The position numbers and the translations under genes are program-made. The notes under the pieces were generated by a model. The model did not search any database. It was not told the origin of the DNA and worked only from the letters and a program-made list of their open reading frames with translations. DNA of 64,000 nt, taken from positions 186,001 through 250,000 of the forward strand of contig NZ_PQIG01000067.1 in assembly GCF_012349115.1 (NCBI RefSeq), written 5' to 3'. Within the stretch, counting starts at the first letter, position 1; the number at the start of each line of letters is the position of its first letter. This DNA comes from Rhizobium ruizarguesonis (GTDB lineage: Bacteria > Pseudomonadota > Alphaproteobacteria > Rhizobiales > Rhizobiaceae). Shown piece by piece: positions 21,314 through 29,801 of this stretch.

Positions 21314-21329
21314 GTTGTCCGCGGACAAC
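21314..21329. promoter_or_regulatory. parS: parS-like palindrome, copy 1
   Basis: The 16-bp sequence GTTGTCCGCGGACAAC is a perfect palindrome. It satisfies every fixed position of GTTNNCNGCNGNNAAC, the partition-site consensus recalled for RepB of repABC replicons. An identical copy lies 1,080 bp to the right. No repA, repB or repC gene lies in this window. Confidence 0.72.
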
Positions 21330-22393
21330 CGGATGATCAACGTGGTAGCCGTCAGCTCGTTTGCACATGAACCAACCTTCGTAGCAATTAGTCCGCGCGC
21401 CGGGAGAAGATCCCCGATATCGCTCGCTGATGGATGCCATGGACTTGCGGTATTGCTGCCGCCTCGATGGCCGTGCCTGGTATCGTAGAGCAGTGGTTTC
21501 ATTCCCCTTGCCGAACAGGCATGGATGTCGATTCCAAGGGTTCCGAAGAGCCCCATCGGGTCTGTCGACAGGTCGGCAATGCCTAAACCTGATCCCCGGG
21601 GAGCAAAATGCGTTAGAAGAAGCTGTGGGGCTGTCGGCGCTGCGGCTTCGCTCATCGGATGGGATCCGCGGCAAGGGATGGCGGGACGGTCGCGACGCCG
21701 ACATCCTCGCCGCTCTCGCGCCTCCTGGACCAGGCGCAATCGAGGCCGTCCGTTGCTCGACGCAAGGCTGCCTGGCTAGCGGCAACGCTTCGGCGGGAAT
21801 CTCAGATCAGGTGACTTCGTTGCCCGTTCAATTCAGTTGATCGGGCGGGGGGCAGCCCCGCCCTTCGATGTCCCTGCGAGCGCCTCCGGATGAAGCTGGA
21901 GAGAGTGGCACTGACGGCGGCGAATCCATTATCCGGTTAGCTTGCGCTGCATCGATCGGTTCGTCCGTCCAAGCTGTGCCGATTGGTCCTCCTTCCTGAG
22001 TTTTGCAGGCCAAAGGCCGAAGCCTCGAATGAGGCAGCGAATAACTGAAGGCCGGCGACGACGTCCGCATGCGGTGGGGCGGATGGCCGGATGTTGTCGC
22101 CGTCGTTGGTGATCGGCGGCAGATCGGCCAGCTTGGTGATCGCCTTCTTCGGCATCTCAGTCAATTCGGCCGTCAGTCAGGTGGAGATAAGCGAGGCCAC
22201 GCCCTCGGGCGAAGGGTTGGGCAGGGCAGGTCCGGGGCGGATCGTCATCGATCATTTGAGGCAATCTCCATTCGCACGTCTAGCTCTTGGCGCATCGGGG
22301 TGCGATCCCCTGCCCTCATCAATCACTTTGTGGTGGGCGGATCGGCTCGCTAGAAGCCGGAAAATTCCCTCCACTAGAATCGCTGTTCGGCAA

Positions 22394-22409
22394 GTTGTCC
22401 GCGGACAAC
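22394..22409. promoter_or_regulatory. parS: parS-like palindrome, copy 2
   Basis: Identical to the 21314-21329 palindrome over all 16 bp, but with unrelated flanks (GGCAA before, CCTAG after), so the pair is not simply a longer duplication. It lies about 115 bp upstream of the small RNA gene. Confidence 0.72.
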
Positions 22410-22489
22410 CCTAGGCCCAAGCCCGGTCGCGTGCGAACGAAGGCTGCGTACCTGACCCTTCGTCTGCGACATCCGCGGCAACCGCCAGG

Positions 22490-22516
22490 CTTGAATTTGC
22501 CGCATTGCGGCATTAC
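22490..22516 (+). promoter_or_regulatory. Putative promoter of the three-hairpin small RNA
   Basis: CTTGAA at 22490-22495 resembles the rhizobial -35 box (CTTGAC). CATTAC at 22511-22516, after a 15-nt spacer, could be the -10. This predicts transcription starting near 22522-22524, just at the foot of the first hairpin. The spacer is shorter than ideal. Confidence 0.4.
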
Positions 22517-22521
22517 CTCGT

Positions 22522-22636
22522 GACGGACCGAAGCGCTTTCCCCTCCTAGCCGCTTCGGTCCGACGGACAGCACTTCTCCTCCCAAGCTGTCGGTCACTAT
22601 CGAAGCCCGGCGCATCTCTCCCGCGCCGGGCTTTTG
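22522..22636 (+). ncRNA. alpha-r14 (NfeR1/Smr14C2)-type small RNA
   Basis: Three consecutive stem-loops fill about 115 nt. Hairpin 1 pairs 22524-22535 with 22551-22562 (12 bp, perfect); its loop contains CCCCTCCT. Hairpin 2 pairs 22562-22571 with 22586-22595 (one mismatch); its loop contains CTCCTCCC. Hairpin 3 pairs 22605-22613 with 22623-22631, flanked by A/T pairs and followed by TTTT: a Rho-independent terminator with loop ATCTCTCCC. Exposed anti-Shine-Dalgarno CCUCCUCCC-like loops on three hairpins are the hallmark of the alphaproteobacterial alpha-r14 family (NfeR1 in Sinorhizobium meliloti). Members base-pair with ribosome-binding sites of many transporter mRNAs and are often induced by salt or in symbiosis. 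Assignment is by structure and motif, not by a covariance search. Confidence 0.78.
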
Positions 22637-23425
22637 TCGTCTCGGCGACCCACTGTCGTCACCAGGCAGGGAACGTCTCCTGGTCCTCCACTCTTATCAC
22701 TCCAGGCCTCAAGTGAGGTGTGTTGGCAATTTGGGACGCCGGCGGCGGCGATCAATTGCGCGCGTCGCCAATCCGCGTCGCTGCTGTCATGCTGCCGTGC
22801 TGCCGCCAGCAGAGGAGCCGCCATCGGCCGTCTTCGTCCGCTGGCCAGCGCGCGAACCACGCGCCGAAAACATCGCCGATCGAGGGCCATCGCTTGCAGG
22901 TCTTCACCGCCGGTCTGAGCGCCGCCGTCCAGGAGGGCGTCGAAGGCCGGAGTGGGATCGGGCCGGCAAGTTCGCATCGACCAGCAGGTCACCCGACGGC
23001 GGGGCCTGTCCGGCTCATGCGGCTCACTGATTTCGATAAGCCGTTGGTGCGTAATCCTGCCTCCACCTCAGCCGGCATGGCCGCCGCCCGGATCCTCGGC
23101 GGGCTTGGTCCAACTTCAAAGATGATGGGCCGCAAACTTCGACGGCAGGCTTTTCGGTGCCGGACAGGCGAGGGCGCGCCGGTGGTGAGCCTGCACCAAG
23201 CTTTTGATAGCTAGATCTGATGTCGGCGCCCTGGGCGTGTTTCCCCCGTGCCTTGCGCCGGATGTTTGAGCGTGGCGACGTCATCGGCGGCCAGAGGTGC
23301 GGCGAACTGATCGCGCCGGGCGAAAGGAGGATGGTGTCGAGGACGTCGAGCTCTTCGGTGCCGCGGCGCGCTATATTGCTCGATGAGGCGAGGTGGCCGA
23401 CTTTCGCGGAACCGGCGCGGATGTT

Positions 23426-24319
23426 TCAGACGTCATCATAGCAAAGCGCCCATTGGTCGCCGATATACCAGCAGCGTCCTGTCCGCGGCTCCGTCTTCCA
23501 GAGCACGCTTTTGACGAACTCGATGCCGCCGCGCCTGAAGGCGCCGGTCAGCGCCTCGATCTCGCTATCGTCGATTGTCAATCCACCATTGGCGCAGACG
23601 AAATAGGCTGTACCGATCCAACGCGCCGCAAATCCACCCTCGCCGCGCTCGATACGAAGTGCAGCACCATGGGATGCGTGACGGCCGCCTTTCGGCGGTC
23701 GGTCCTGGCGCGGTACGCCGAGTGGCAGCACGAGGCGCCCTCCGGGTCGAAGCCTTTCGATCCAGGGTTCCGCGGGCCGCGCGACGGCGAAATTTACATA
23801 GATCGCATCCACCTCTTCCTGCGGCCATTGACTGCCGTCGGCGTTAATGACGCTGACATTGGCCCGATCAGCAAGCGCTGCTTGAGCGAGGGCAGCCAGA
23901 TCGGGATCCATCTCGACGGCATAGACATGACCGGAAGCGCCGACAAGCTCCGAAAGAATGGCGCTGTAATAACCGGTGCCGGCGCCGATATGGGCGATGC
24001 GATCGCCGATCTGTACGTCCAGTTCCGCCAGGAGTCGGGCATGCAGTGAGGGACTGCCATTGTTGACACCCTTGTCGGGCTGCAGGGCGAATAGCACGTC
24101 CTGATAGGCCAGAACCAAGTCGGAGGAGGGGAGGGGGCGATATCCGCCGCCCAGGTTGGAGATCTGCCATGGCGGCGCACCAAGGAATTTTTCGCGCGGG
24201 ACGGCGGCAAAGGCAGCTTCGATCCGCGGGTTCGTCGTTGGGGCGGTTGCCACCACCTGATGGGCGTAAGCGCGGCGGATCACCACCAGTTCGTCGGCCG
24301 TGAATATCGCAGTCGGCAT
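23426..24319 (-). CDS. PCMT-family (protein-L-isoaspartate O-methyltransferase-like) protein
   Basis: 297-residue SAM-dependent methyltransferase. VPREKFLGAPPW is the PCMT N-terminal signature, VQIGDRIAHIGAGTGYYSAIL is motif I for SAM, HVYAVEMDPDLA is motif post-I, and LRPGGRLVLPLG is a late core motif. Real PCMT is about 215 residues; the C-terminal extension of about 80 residues places this among the longer PCMT-like proteins of uncertain substrate. ATG 24319 has GGAG upstream; the frame continues to 24382. It is flanked on its 3' side by the gene-poor tract. Confidence 0.8.
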   Translation of the reverse strand: MPTAIFTADELVVIRRAYAHQVVATAPTTNPRIEAAFAAVPREKFLGAPPWQISNLGGGYRPLPSSDLVLAYQDVLFALQPDKGVNNGSPSLHARLLAELDVQIGDRIAHIGAGTGYYSAILSELVGASGHVYAVEMDPDLAALAQAALADRANVSVINADGSQWPQEEVDAIYVNFAVARPAEPWIERLRPGGRLVLPLGVPRQDRPPKGGRHASHGAALRIERGEGGFAARWIGTAYFVCANGGLTIDDSEIEALTGAFRRGGIEFVKSVLWKTEPRTGRCWYIGDQWALCYDDV

Positions 24320-24650
24320 GGGCAAATCTCCGGACTTGGTTTTGATCTGTTCCATTTTAGGTCTTTGCGGCTCCAAATCCATCTATACCCCGATGCTTGA
24401 TCCGTGTAGTATGGGATCTCATGACGGAAATTAAATGCCACTTCTCTTCCATTACGGAAAACTACGTTGTTACTTCATAAGGTTAATATTCCACAGGCTG
24501 CAAAACTTAACATTGTCGCCGCATCAAAGTGCGGCCTGCAAAGAGGCAGTATCGGCCTATTGGTGTCCCCGACAACAGGCGACGCTGCAGACGGCTGAAC
24601 CGGTCCGGCCCTTGGAGCCCAAGCACTCCCACAGCACCATCGAACACGTT

Positions 24651-25160
24651 TCAGGCGTCGGGTATCGTGTGGTGCTTGGCGTCTACCCTGAAACGCTTCT
24701 TGATCCTATCGACGGGCGTCCCGTCCTGAAGCGGAACCTGGATTAGCCGATCATAGGTCTTGAAGCCCATCTTTGTGTAATAGCCAAGGCCGCTGACGTT
24801 GTCGGCCCGAATGGTGGCATTAATGAATTCGAGCCCGAATTCTTCCGCTGCGGCTCGGGTTGCGGGGAAGAGAGCGGTGCCGACGCCTGGGGTCCTTGGG
24901 GTCATGCGGGCAAAGGTCGCGATGTCGGCGAAGCCTTTCGGCGGATCGCCGTATAAGCTCAGGGACTGAAAACCGACGAGCGACTGATCGTGCTCCGCAA
25001 CATGGCAGGTAAGAGGAAACTCGCCATCGATGAACCAGTCCGCAAACTCGGCAGCCGAAAGCGGCGTCTCGAGTGCGGTTGTTCCGCCAGCCCGGATGAT
25101 CTCGTTCAGGAGACTGCTCAGCTCCTCCGCGTCAGCAGAGCCGGCCCTTCGAATGCGCAT
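24651..25160 (-). CDS. GNAT-family N-acetyltransferase
   Basis: 169-residue single GNAT domain starting MRIRRAGSADAEELSSLLNEI. The acetyl-CoA region reads TPRTPGVGTALFPATRAAAEEFG and the closing motif ATIRADNVSGLGYYTKMGFK. It is similar in layout to the small phosphinothricin/L-amino-acid acetyltransferases, but the substrate cannot be told. The 331-bp gap on its right side up to the next PCMT-like start contains no evident gene. Confidence 0.83.
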   Translation of the reverse strand: MRIRRAGSADAEELSSLLNEIIRAGGTTALETPLSAAEFADWFIDGEFPLTCHVAEHDQSLVGFQSLSLYGDPPKGFADIATFARMTPRTPGVGTALFPATRAAAEEFGLEFINATIRADNVSGLGYYTKMGFKTYDRLIQVPLQDGTPVDRIKKRFRVDAKHHTIPDA

Positions 25161-25281
25161 GTCTTCGCTACCTCATCCTCAACCAAAACCGTTTTGGCGA
25201 GACTCGAGAGTACAAGTCACCACTTCGTCTGCCAGGGCAAATTCCGGTTCCGCGTTCGACGGATCTGCTGACGCGCCTTAT

Positions 25282-26352
25282 TCAGGCGTTCAGGCGCTGC
25301 TGCGTCTGCCGGTCGAAGAAGTGAACCTTGGCCGTTTCGAAAGAAAGCTTCACCGGCTGTTCTGGCACTAGTTCGACACGTTCGCGAACGACCCATGTCA
25401 GCTCCCTGCCTTCGAGCTCCACGGCGACATGGGTTTCCGATCCCGTGGGTTCGACCACCTTGACCACGGCATCCACACCGTTTTCGCCACCGAAGGTGAT
25501 GTCTTCGGGACGAATACCCAGCGTCAACGGTCTGTTGGCGGAATTGGCTGGAGCCCGCGAAAGTGCTACGCGTGATCCACCCGGCAGCGACAATGCGGGG
25601 TTGCCTGCGCCCTCAAGGGTTCCCTCGAGAAAGTTCATAGCGGGGGAGCCGAGGAAACCTGCGACAAAGATGTTGCGCGGTCGGTCGTAGAGTTCGAGCG
25701 GACTGCCGATCTGTTCGACGCGACCCCCGTGGAGCACGACGATCTTGTCAGCCATGGTCATGGCCTCGATCTGGTCGTGGGTGACATAAACGATCGTGGT
25801 CTTCAGGCGCTGGTGCAGAGCCTTGATCTCCGCTCTCATCTTCACGCGCAGTTTCGCATCCAGATTGGAGAGCGGTTCGTCGAAGAGAAAGACTTTCGGA
25901 TCTCGAACGATGGCGCGGCCCATCGCGACGCGCTGCCGCTGTCCGCCCGACAGCTGAGCCGGCTTTCGATCGAGAAGCGGCTGCAATCCGAGAATTGCCG
26001 CAGCCTCACCGACCTTCTGTTCGATTTCCGGCCGCTTGACCCCGGCGAGCTCGAGCGCAAATCCCATGTTCTGGGAGACCGTCATCTGCGGGTACAACGC
26101 ATAGTTCTGGAAGACCATCGCGATATCGCGATCCTTCGGCTGCAGATTGTTCACGACCCGGCCGTCGATGCTGATTTGACCGGCGGTAATATCCTCGAGC
26201 CCCGCAATCATGCGCAGCAATGTCGACTTGCCGCAGCCGGAGGGGCCGACGAGAATGGTAAACTCACCATCGGCGATCTCGACGTCGACACCATGAATGA
26301 TGTCGACCGTGCCGAAGGATTTCTTGACGTTTCTGATGCTCAAGCCAGACAT
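25282..26352 (-). CDS. Sugar ABC transporter ATP-binding protein (UgpC/MsmK/MalK type)
   Basis: 356-residue ATPase for a CUT1 importer. Walker A GPSGCGKST, signature LSGGQRQRVAMGR, Walker B VFLFDEPLSNLDAKLR and the switch histidine in YVTHDQIEAMTMADKIVVL are all present, followed by the C-terminal OB/TOBE regulatory domain (from about residue 240). It is the last gene of the minus-strand run SBP - permease - permease - hydrolase - ATPase. ATG follows AAGGGG. It may energise this importer and others, as MsmK-type ATPases can. Confidence 0.93.
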   Translation of the reverse strand: MSGLSIRNVKKSFGTVDIIHGVDVEIADGEFTILVGPSGCGKSTLLRMIAGLEDITAGQISIDGRVVNNLQPKDRDIAMVFQNYALYPQMTVSQNMGFALELAGVKRPEIEQKVGEAAAILGLQPLLDRKPAQLSGGQRQRVAMGRAIVRDPKVFLFDEPLSNLDAKLRVKMRAEIKALHQRLKTTIVYVTHDQIEAMTMADKIVVLHGGRVEQIGSPLELYDRPRNIFVAGFLGSPAMNFLEGTLEGAGNPALSLPGGSRVALSRAPANSANRPLTLGIRPEDITFGGENGVDAVVKVVEPTGSETHVAVELEGRELTWVVRERVELVPEQPVKLSFETAKVHFFDRQTQQRLNA

Positions 26353-26372
26353 TTCGTACCCCTTGCCATCTT

Positions 26373-27893
26373 CTAGCGCTTCCTGCGCACGCGCAGCGCC
26401 TGATATGGCTTACGCGGAATTTTGACGCCGAAGGCCGCGTCCGGCTTGCCGCCGCGCACGACCGAGCCATGGCGTGTCGGATGTGGAATGGGCGCCTCCA
26501 CCTTCTCGACCGGCGTGATCGTCATCTCCCATGTGTCGATGAGATCGACATCATAATCGTCGCCGTCGACCGGCAGGCCGGTGGACCAGATCACCGGCTG
26601 ATGCTCGCCAAAATAGATCAGACGAAAATCGCCGTCGCCGTCGCGGGCGCCCGACACGCGGGACCAGGGCCATTCGCCGATGATGCCGAGCGGCTCGAGA
26701 CCGTGCTTGACATCGGCTTCCAGGAGGTCCCGGAGGAAGCCGATGCGCTTCCACGCTTCGCCGCGCAGTTCCCCGCCCTTGGCCCACCAGATCAGATCCT
26801 CGGGATGGGAATAGGTTTCGCCATGGCCGGCATAGCCGCCGCGCGCCATCGTGATCCAAAAGCGATGCACGAGCTCCTGCGCGTTGAGATTGCCCCATGA
26901 CTGCAGGATGTCGCCCTCATATTCGGGCTCGTCGTTGACGACAGGCTTGCCGTAGGCATCGCGCCATTCCTGGGTCCGCTTGACGTCAGGGTTTTGAATG
27001 CAGGTGTGCGTGACCCACGGCTTGCGATGATCGAAATTCGCCGTCACGTCGCCATTATGGATGGAGCGCAGATGTTGGTAGGGGTCGCTTTCTTCCAGAA
27101 TGTGGAAGTAGCGATCCCACTGCTCCATCGGCTTCGTATCGATGAGGAAATCATATTCATTGGCAAGCGACCACCAGACGTTCCGGTAGGCGGCGAGACG
27201 AGCGGCCAGATATTCGACATAGCGAAAATCCTGTTCGGCCGACATGTCGGCATAGCCCCACCGATCGTAGGGATGGAAGATGATGATATCCGCTTCGATC
27301 CCAAGTTGGCAGAGCGCTGCGACCTGCTTCTCGAAGTGCTGGAACGAGGCGGGGCTCGGGCGGTCGAAGTCTTCCTTCCCGTCCGCTCCGCGTTCGAAGC
27401 AGGCGTACAGCGGCTCGTTGACGTTATAGGGATAATCCTTCGGGAACACGCCCATCCGGAGCTTGTTGAAGCGGGCCTTCTTGAGGGTTTCGAGGGTCTG
27501 CTTCTGCATTTCGAGCGGCTGGTGCGTCCAGGCGTAGCAGGTCGTCCCGAAGGAGAGGAACGGGGTGCCGTCCGCATAGGCGAAGTGGAATTTGTTGCAC
27601 ACGCGCACCGGGCCGTGATTGCCGGCCGAAGGCTCGGTCGCGGTCAATGCGCCGGTCTTGCCGTCGAGTGCAGCAGTCTTGGAACGGGTCAGAAACGACC
27701 ATTCGCCTTCGATGTCCGGCATGAAGCGGATACGGTAGATGCCGTTGCCGTCATAAAAGCCCGGCACGCGGACTTCGCGGCTCTTATGGGTGAACACGGC
27801 ATCGAATGCCACGTCGAGATAGGGATTGCCGCCGGAGGGTCCATCAAAGGAGGCCTCGAACACGCCCCATTTTTCGACTGTTGCATCAGACAT
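26373..27893 (-). CDS. Apiosidase-like glycoside hydrolase (DUF5060-DUF4038-DUF5605)
   Basis: 506-residue cytoplasmic glycosidase: no signal peptide. The N-terminal DUF5060 beta-sandwich (about 1-85, with EVRVPGFYDGNGIYRIRFMP) precedes an apiosidase-like TIM barrel (about 95-400, with LSFGTTCYAWTHQP, FNKLRMGVFPKDYPYN and VWWSLANEYD holding a candidate acid/base Glu). A DUF5605 C-terminal domain closes the protein. PVVNDEPEYEGD near 315 is the candidate second acidic residue. The DUF4038 barrel is the one shared with GH140 apiosidases. It is embedded between the permease and ATPase genes of an ABC importer, so it probably cleaves the imported glycoside inside the cell. Together with the apiose-type genes at 31-44 kb this suggests release of D-apiose (inference). 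Confidence 0.82.
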   Translation of the reverse strand: MSDATVEKWGVFEASFDGPSGGNPYLDVAFDAVFTHKSREVRVPGFYDGNGIYRIRFMPDIEGEWSFLTRSKTAALDGKTGALTATEPSAGNHGPVRVCNKFHFAYADGTPFLSFGTTCYAWTHQPLEMQKQTLETLKKARFNKLRMGVFPKDYPYNVNEPLYACFERGADGKEDFDRPSPASFQHFEKQVAALCQLGIEADIIIFHPYDRWGYADMSAEQDFRYVEYLAARLAAYRNVWWSLANEYDFLIDTKPMEQWDRYFHILEESDPYQHLRSIHNGDVTANFDHRKPWVTHTCIQNPDVKRTQEWRDAYGKPVVNDEPEYEGDILQSWGNLNAQELVHRFWITMARGGYAGHGETYSHPEDLIWWAKGGELRGEAWKRIGFLRDLLEADVKHGLEPLGIIGEWPWSRVSGARDGDGDFRLIYFGEHQPVIWSTGLPVDGDDYDVDLIDTWEMTITPVEKVEAPIPHPTRHGSVVRGGKPDAAFGVKIPRKPYQALRVRRKR

Positions 27894-27927
27894 AGAATAT
27901 TCTCCTCATGGAATAGCTTTGTGGTCG

Positions 27928-28812
27928 CTAGCCTTTGACAGCACCGGAGGTCAGGCCAGAGACGAAGTAACGCTGGAACATGAGATAAACGATCGTCGCC
28001 GGCAGGACGGTCATCACGATGGCCGCATTGAGCTGGCCGTAATTGCTGGAGAACTGCCCCTGAAACGACATCAGGCCGAGCGGCAAGGTCCACATGTGCT
28101 GATCCTGGAGCAGCACCAGCGCCATGGCGAATTCGTTCCAGGTGGAAACGAAGTCGAGGATGAGCAGTGCGGCGAGCACGGGCAGGCACACAGGCAGAAA
28201 TATCCGCCTGAAGATGACGAAGTGGCTCGCACCGTCGATCAGCGCTGCTTCCGACAGCTCCTTGGGAATGCTCTTGAAGAAGCCATGCAGGATGAAAACC
28301 TGATAGGGAACGCCGAAGGCGATGTAGGGAAGGATGACGCCGGGGTAGGTGTCGATGAGGCCGAGTGAATTCACCAGGGTAAAGAGCGGCGCAAGCATCA
28401 CCTGGAAGGGGATCATCGTGCCGAACACCACAAGCAGCAGCAGGGCCTTGGTGATCTTCAGCTTGATCTTGGCAAGGGCATAGGCGGCCATCGCCGAAAG
28501 GAACAGCCCGAGCGGCACCTTGATGACGGTTATGATGACGCTGTTGAAGAAGGAGCTTGCGAAGTTGCCGCGGCTCCATGCAGCGCTGTAGTTTTCGAAA
28601 GCGAGGTCGGTCGGCGGCACGAAAGCGCCCGTGCCCGTCACCGCCGCCGGCGTCTTCAACGAGGTGAAGACGATGAAGACGAATGGCGCGACCCAGACGA
28701 GCGCCACGATAACAAGCGCGATCCAGAGGCCGATCAGAATGGGATCCCGCTTCATCGACGATGGTTCGACCTGCAAATGCACTGCGGTCTGATCGGTCGG
28801 CACTGCTGTCAC
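27928..28812 (-). CDS. Carbohydrate ABC transporter permease (MalG type)
   Basis: 294-residue inner-membrane permease with six predicted helices. The coupling segment for the ATPase, EAALIDGASHFVIFRRIFLPVCLPVL, is the EAA-loop signature of CUT1 permeases. The start is GTG 28812 with GAGGAGG about 7 nt before it, and its GTGA overlaps the stop of the upstream permease by 4 bp, so the two are translationally coupled. Confidence 0.92.
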   Translation of the reverse strand: MTAVPTDQTAVHLQVEPSSMKRDPILIGLWIALVIVALVWVAPFVFIVFTSLKTPAAVTGTGAFVPPTDLAFENYSAAWSRGNFASSFFNSVIITVIKVPLGLFLSAMAAYALAKIKLKITKALLLLVVFGTMIPFQVMLAPLFTLVNSLGLIDTYPGVILPYIAFGVPYQVFILHGFFKSIPKELSEAALIDGASHFVIFRRIFLPVCLPVLAALLILDFVSTWNEFAMALVLLQDQHMWTLPLGLMSFQGQFSSNYGQLNAAIVMTVLPATIVYLMFQRYFVSGLTSGAVKG

Positions 28813-29708
28813 GATTCAACCTCCTCGTGCTTCTGGGTCCATTGGAGATAGGGAATGACGACGGCCATGGTGATCAGCAGCAAGACGACCGAAATCGCCG
28901 CTCCCCGTCCGAAATCGAAGATCTGCATCGCCTGCGTGAACGCCCAGAGCGCCAGCATCTGGGTGGACTGCGCCGGCCCCCCGCCAGTCAGTCCGTAGAC
29001 GATGTCAAAGGCCTTCAAGGAGGAGATGACGGAAAGAACGAGAACGATCGTGATCGTCGGGCGCAATGCCGGCAATGTCACATGCTTGAACACTGCCCAC
29101 CGGCCGGCGCCATCGATGCGCGCTGCTTCCACGAGCGTCTGAGAGACATTCTGCAGGCCCGCCAGGAACAGGACCATCGAGAAGCCGACCGTCTGCCAGA
29201 GATAGGCGACGAAAACCGAATAAAGGGCGATATCCCTGTTGCCCAGCCAGTCCTTGATCCAGCCCTGCATGCCCCACGAGGTGAGCAGCTGGCTGAAAAG
29301 GCCGAAGAAGGGATCGTACATCCATTTCCACATGGTGGCGACGGCAATCGGCGCGATGATAACAGGCAGATAGAAGATGGCCCTGAGGCCATTACGGCCG
29401 AATATCTTCTGGTTGAGGCTGAGCGCCAGCAGCAGTCCGACCATCGGGGGGAAGATCAGGCTCATCACGGTCCAGATCACGGTATTGCGGAAGGCCACCC
29501 AGAAGACCGGATCTTTGGTGAAAATCGCCGAATAGTTCGCAACGCCGACAAATTGCCGATTGGGATCGAGCCCGTTCCACTTCTGGAAACTCAGGATCAC
29601 GACGTTGAACATCGGATAGAGGGCGAAGACGGCATAGATTGCCAGGGCCGGCACGAGCAGGATGAGCGCTTGCACGCGCGGATCATGTGACGATTGTCGA
29701 AGTGACAT
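28809..29708 (-). CDS. Carbohydrate ABC transporter permease (MalF type)
   Basis: 299-residue permease with six predicted helices and the EAA loop VEAARIDGAGRWAVFKHVTLPALRP. ATG 29708 is chosen because AGGAGG stands 5-7 nt upstream; the frame runs on to 29765 without support. It forms the transmembrane channel with the MalG-type protein, fed by the binding protein encoded at 29802-31055. Confidence 0.92.
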   Translation of the reverse strand: MSLRQSSHDPRVQALILLVPALAIYAVFALYPMFNVVILSFQKWNGLDPNRQFVGVANYSAIFTKDPVFWVAFRNTVIWTVMSLIFPPMVGLLLALSLNQKIFGRNGLRAIFYLPVIIAPIAVATMWKWMYDPFFGLFSQLLTSWGMQGWIKDWLGNRDIALYSVFVAYLWQTVGFSMVLFLAGLQNVSQTLVEAARIDGAGRWAVFKHVTLPALRPTITIVLVLSVISSLKAFDIVYGLTGGGPAQSTQMLALWAFTQAMQIFDFGRGAAISVVLLLITMAVVIPYLQWTQKHEEVES

Positions 29709-29754
29709 GTTTTCCTCCTGGCGGTGCATTTGCTGCCAGCTCACGAAAGAATGT

Positions 29755-29788
29755 GCCAGCCGCACGACCCTGAGGTCGATCGGCTGGC
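29755..29788 (-). other. Intercistronic stem-loop between binding-protein and permease genes
   Basis: GCCAGCCG (29755-29762) pairs with CGGCTGGC (29781-29788), and inside it CGACC pairs with GGTCG around a CTGA loop. Such hairpins after a binding-protein gene usually protect the 5' message and lower downstream expression, giving more binding protein than permease. No T-run follows, so read-through is expected. Confidence 0.6.
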
Positions 29789-29801
29789 GCCTCGGGAGGA
29801 A

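Larger units (their letters stand above)
19912..23425. other. 3.5-kb gene-poor tract
   Basis: No frame here resembles a known protein family. The longest ones (for example minus strand 21084-21785 and 21227-21739) have irregular composition, no clear ribosome sites and mutually overlapping alternatives, as in decayed or never-coding DNA. What it does contain: an A/T-rich patch at 20118-20145, two identical parS-like palindromes (21314 and 22394) and a three-hairpin small RNA gene (22522-22636). The flanking genes (YihY-like and PCMT-like) are intact and both point left. Confidence 0.6.

Noticed and set aside
21227..21739. A 170-codon minus-strand frame containing one parS-like palindrome
   Set aside because: No family resemblance and no ribosome site; the identical palindrome also occurs outside this frame, so it is kept for its own sake rather than as coding sequence.
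21084..21785. A 233-codon minus-strand frame with a segment (LPAHLVLHAIELKG) faintly like ATP-dependent DNA ligase
   Set aside because: Only about 15 residues look ligase-like; no KxDG or other ligase motif appears before or after in any frame, and overlapping frames are equally open. Not enough even for a pseudogene call.
22524..22640. Three consecutive inverted repeats considered as a CRISPR array or attachment site
   Set aside because: The three repeats are not identical to each other, have no spacers and no cas genes; the structure and loops fit a small RNA instead.
22597..23214. Overlapping frames on both strands right after the small RNA
   Set aside because: Both strands are open with irregular Cys/Arg/Ser-rich translations and neither has a start signal; better read as non-coding.
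27689..28819. A 376-codon minus-strand frame overlapping the MalG-type permease and the hydrolase start
   Set aside because: It is an alternative frame of two well-supported genes, with Arg/His/Pro-rich composition typical of shadows.
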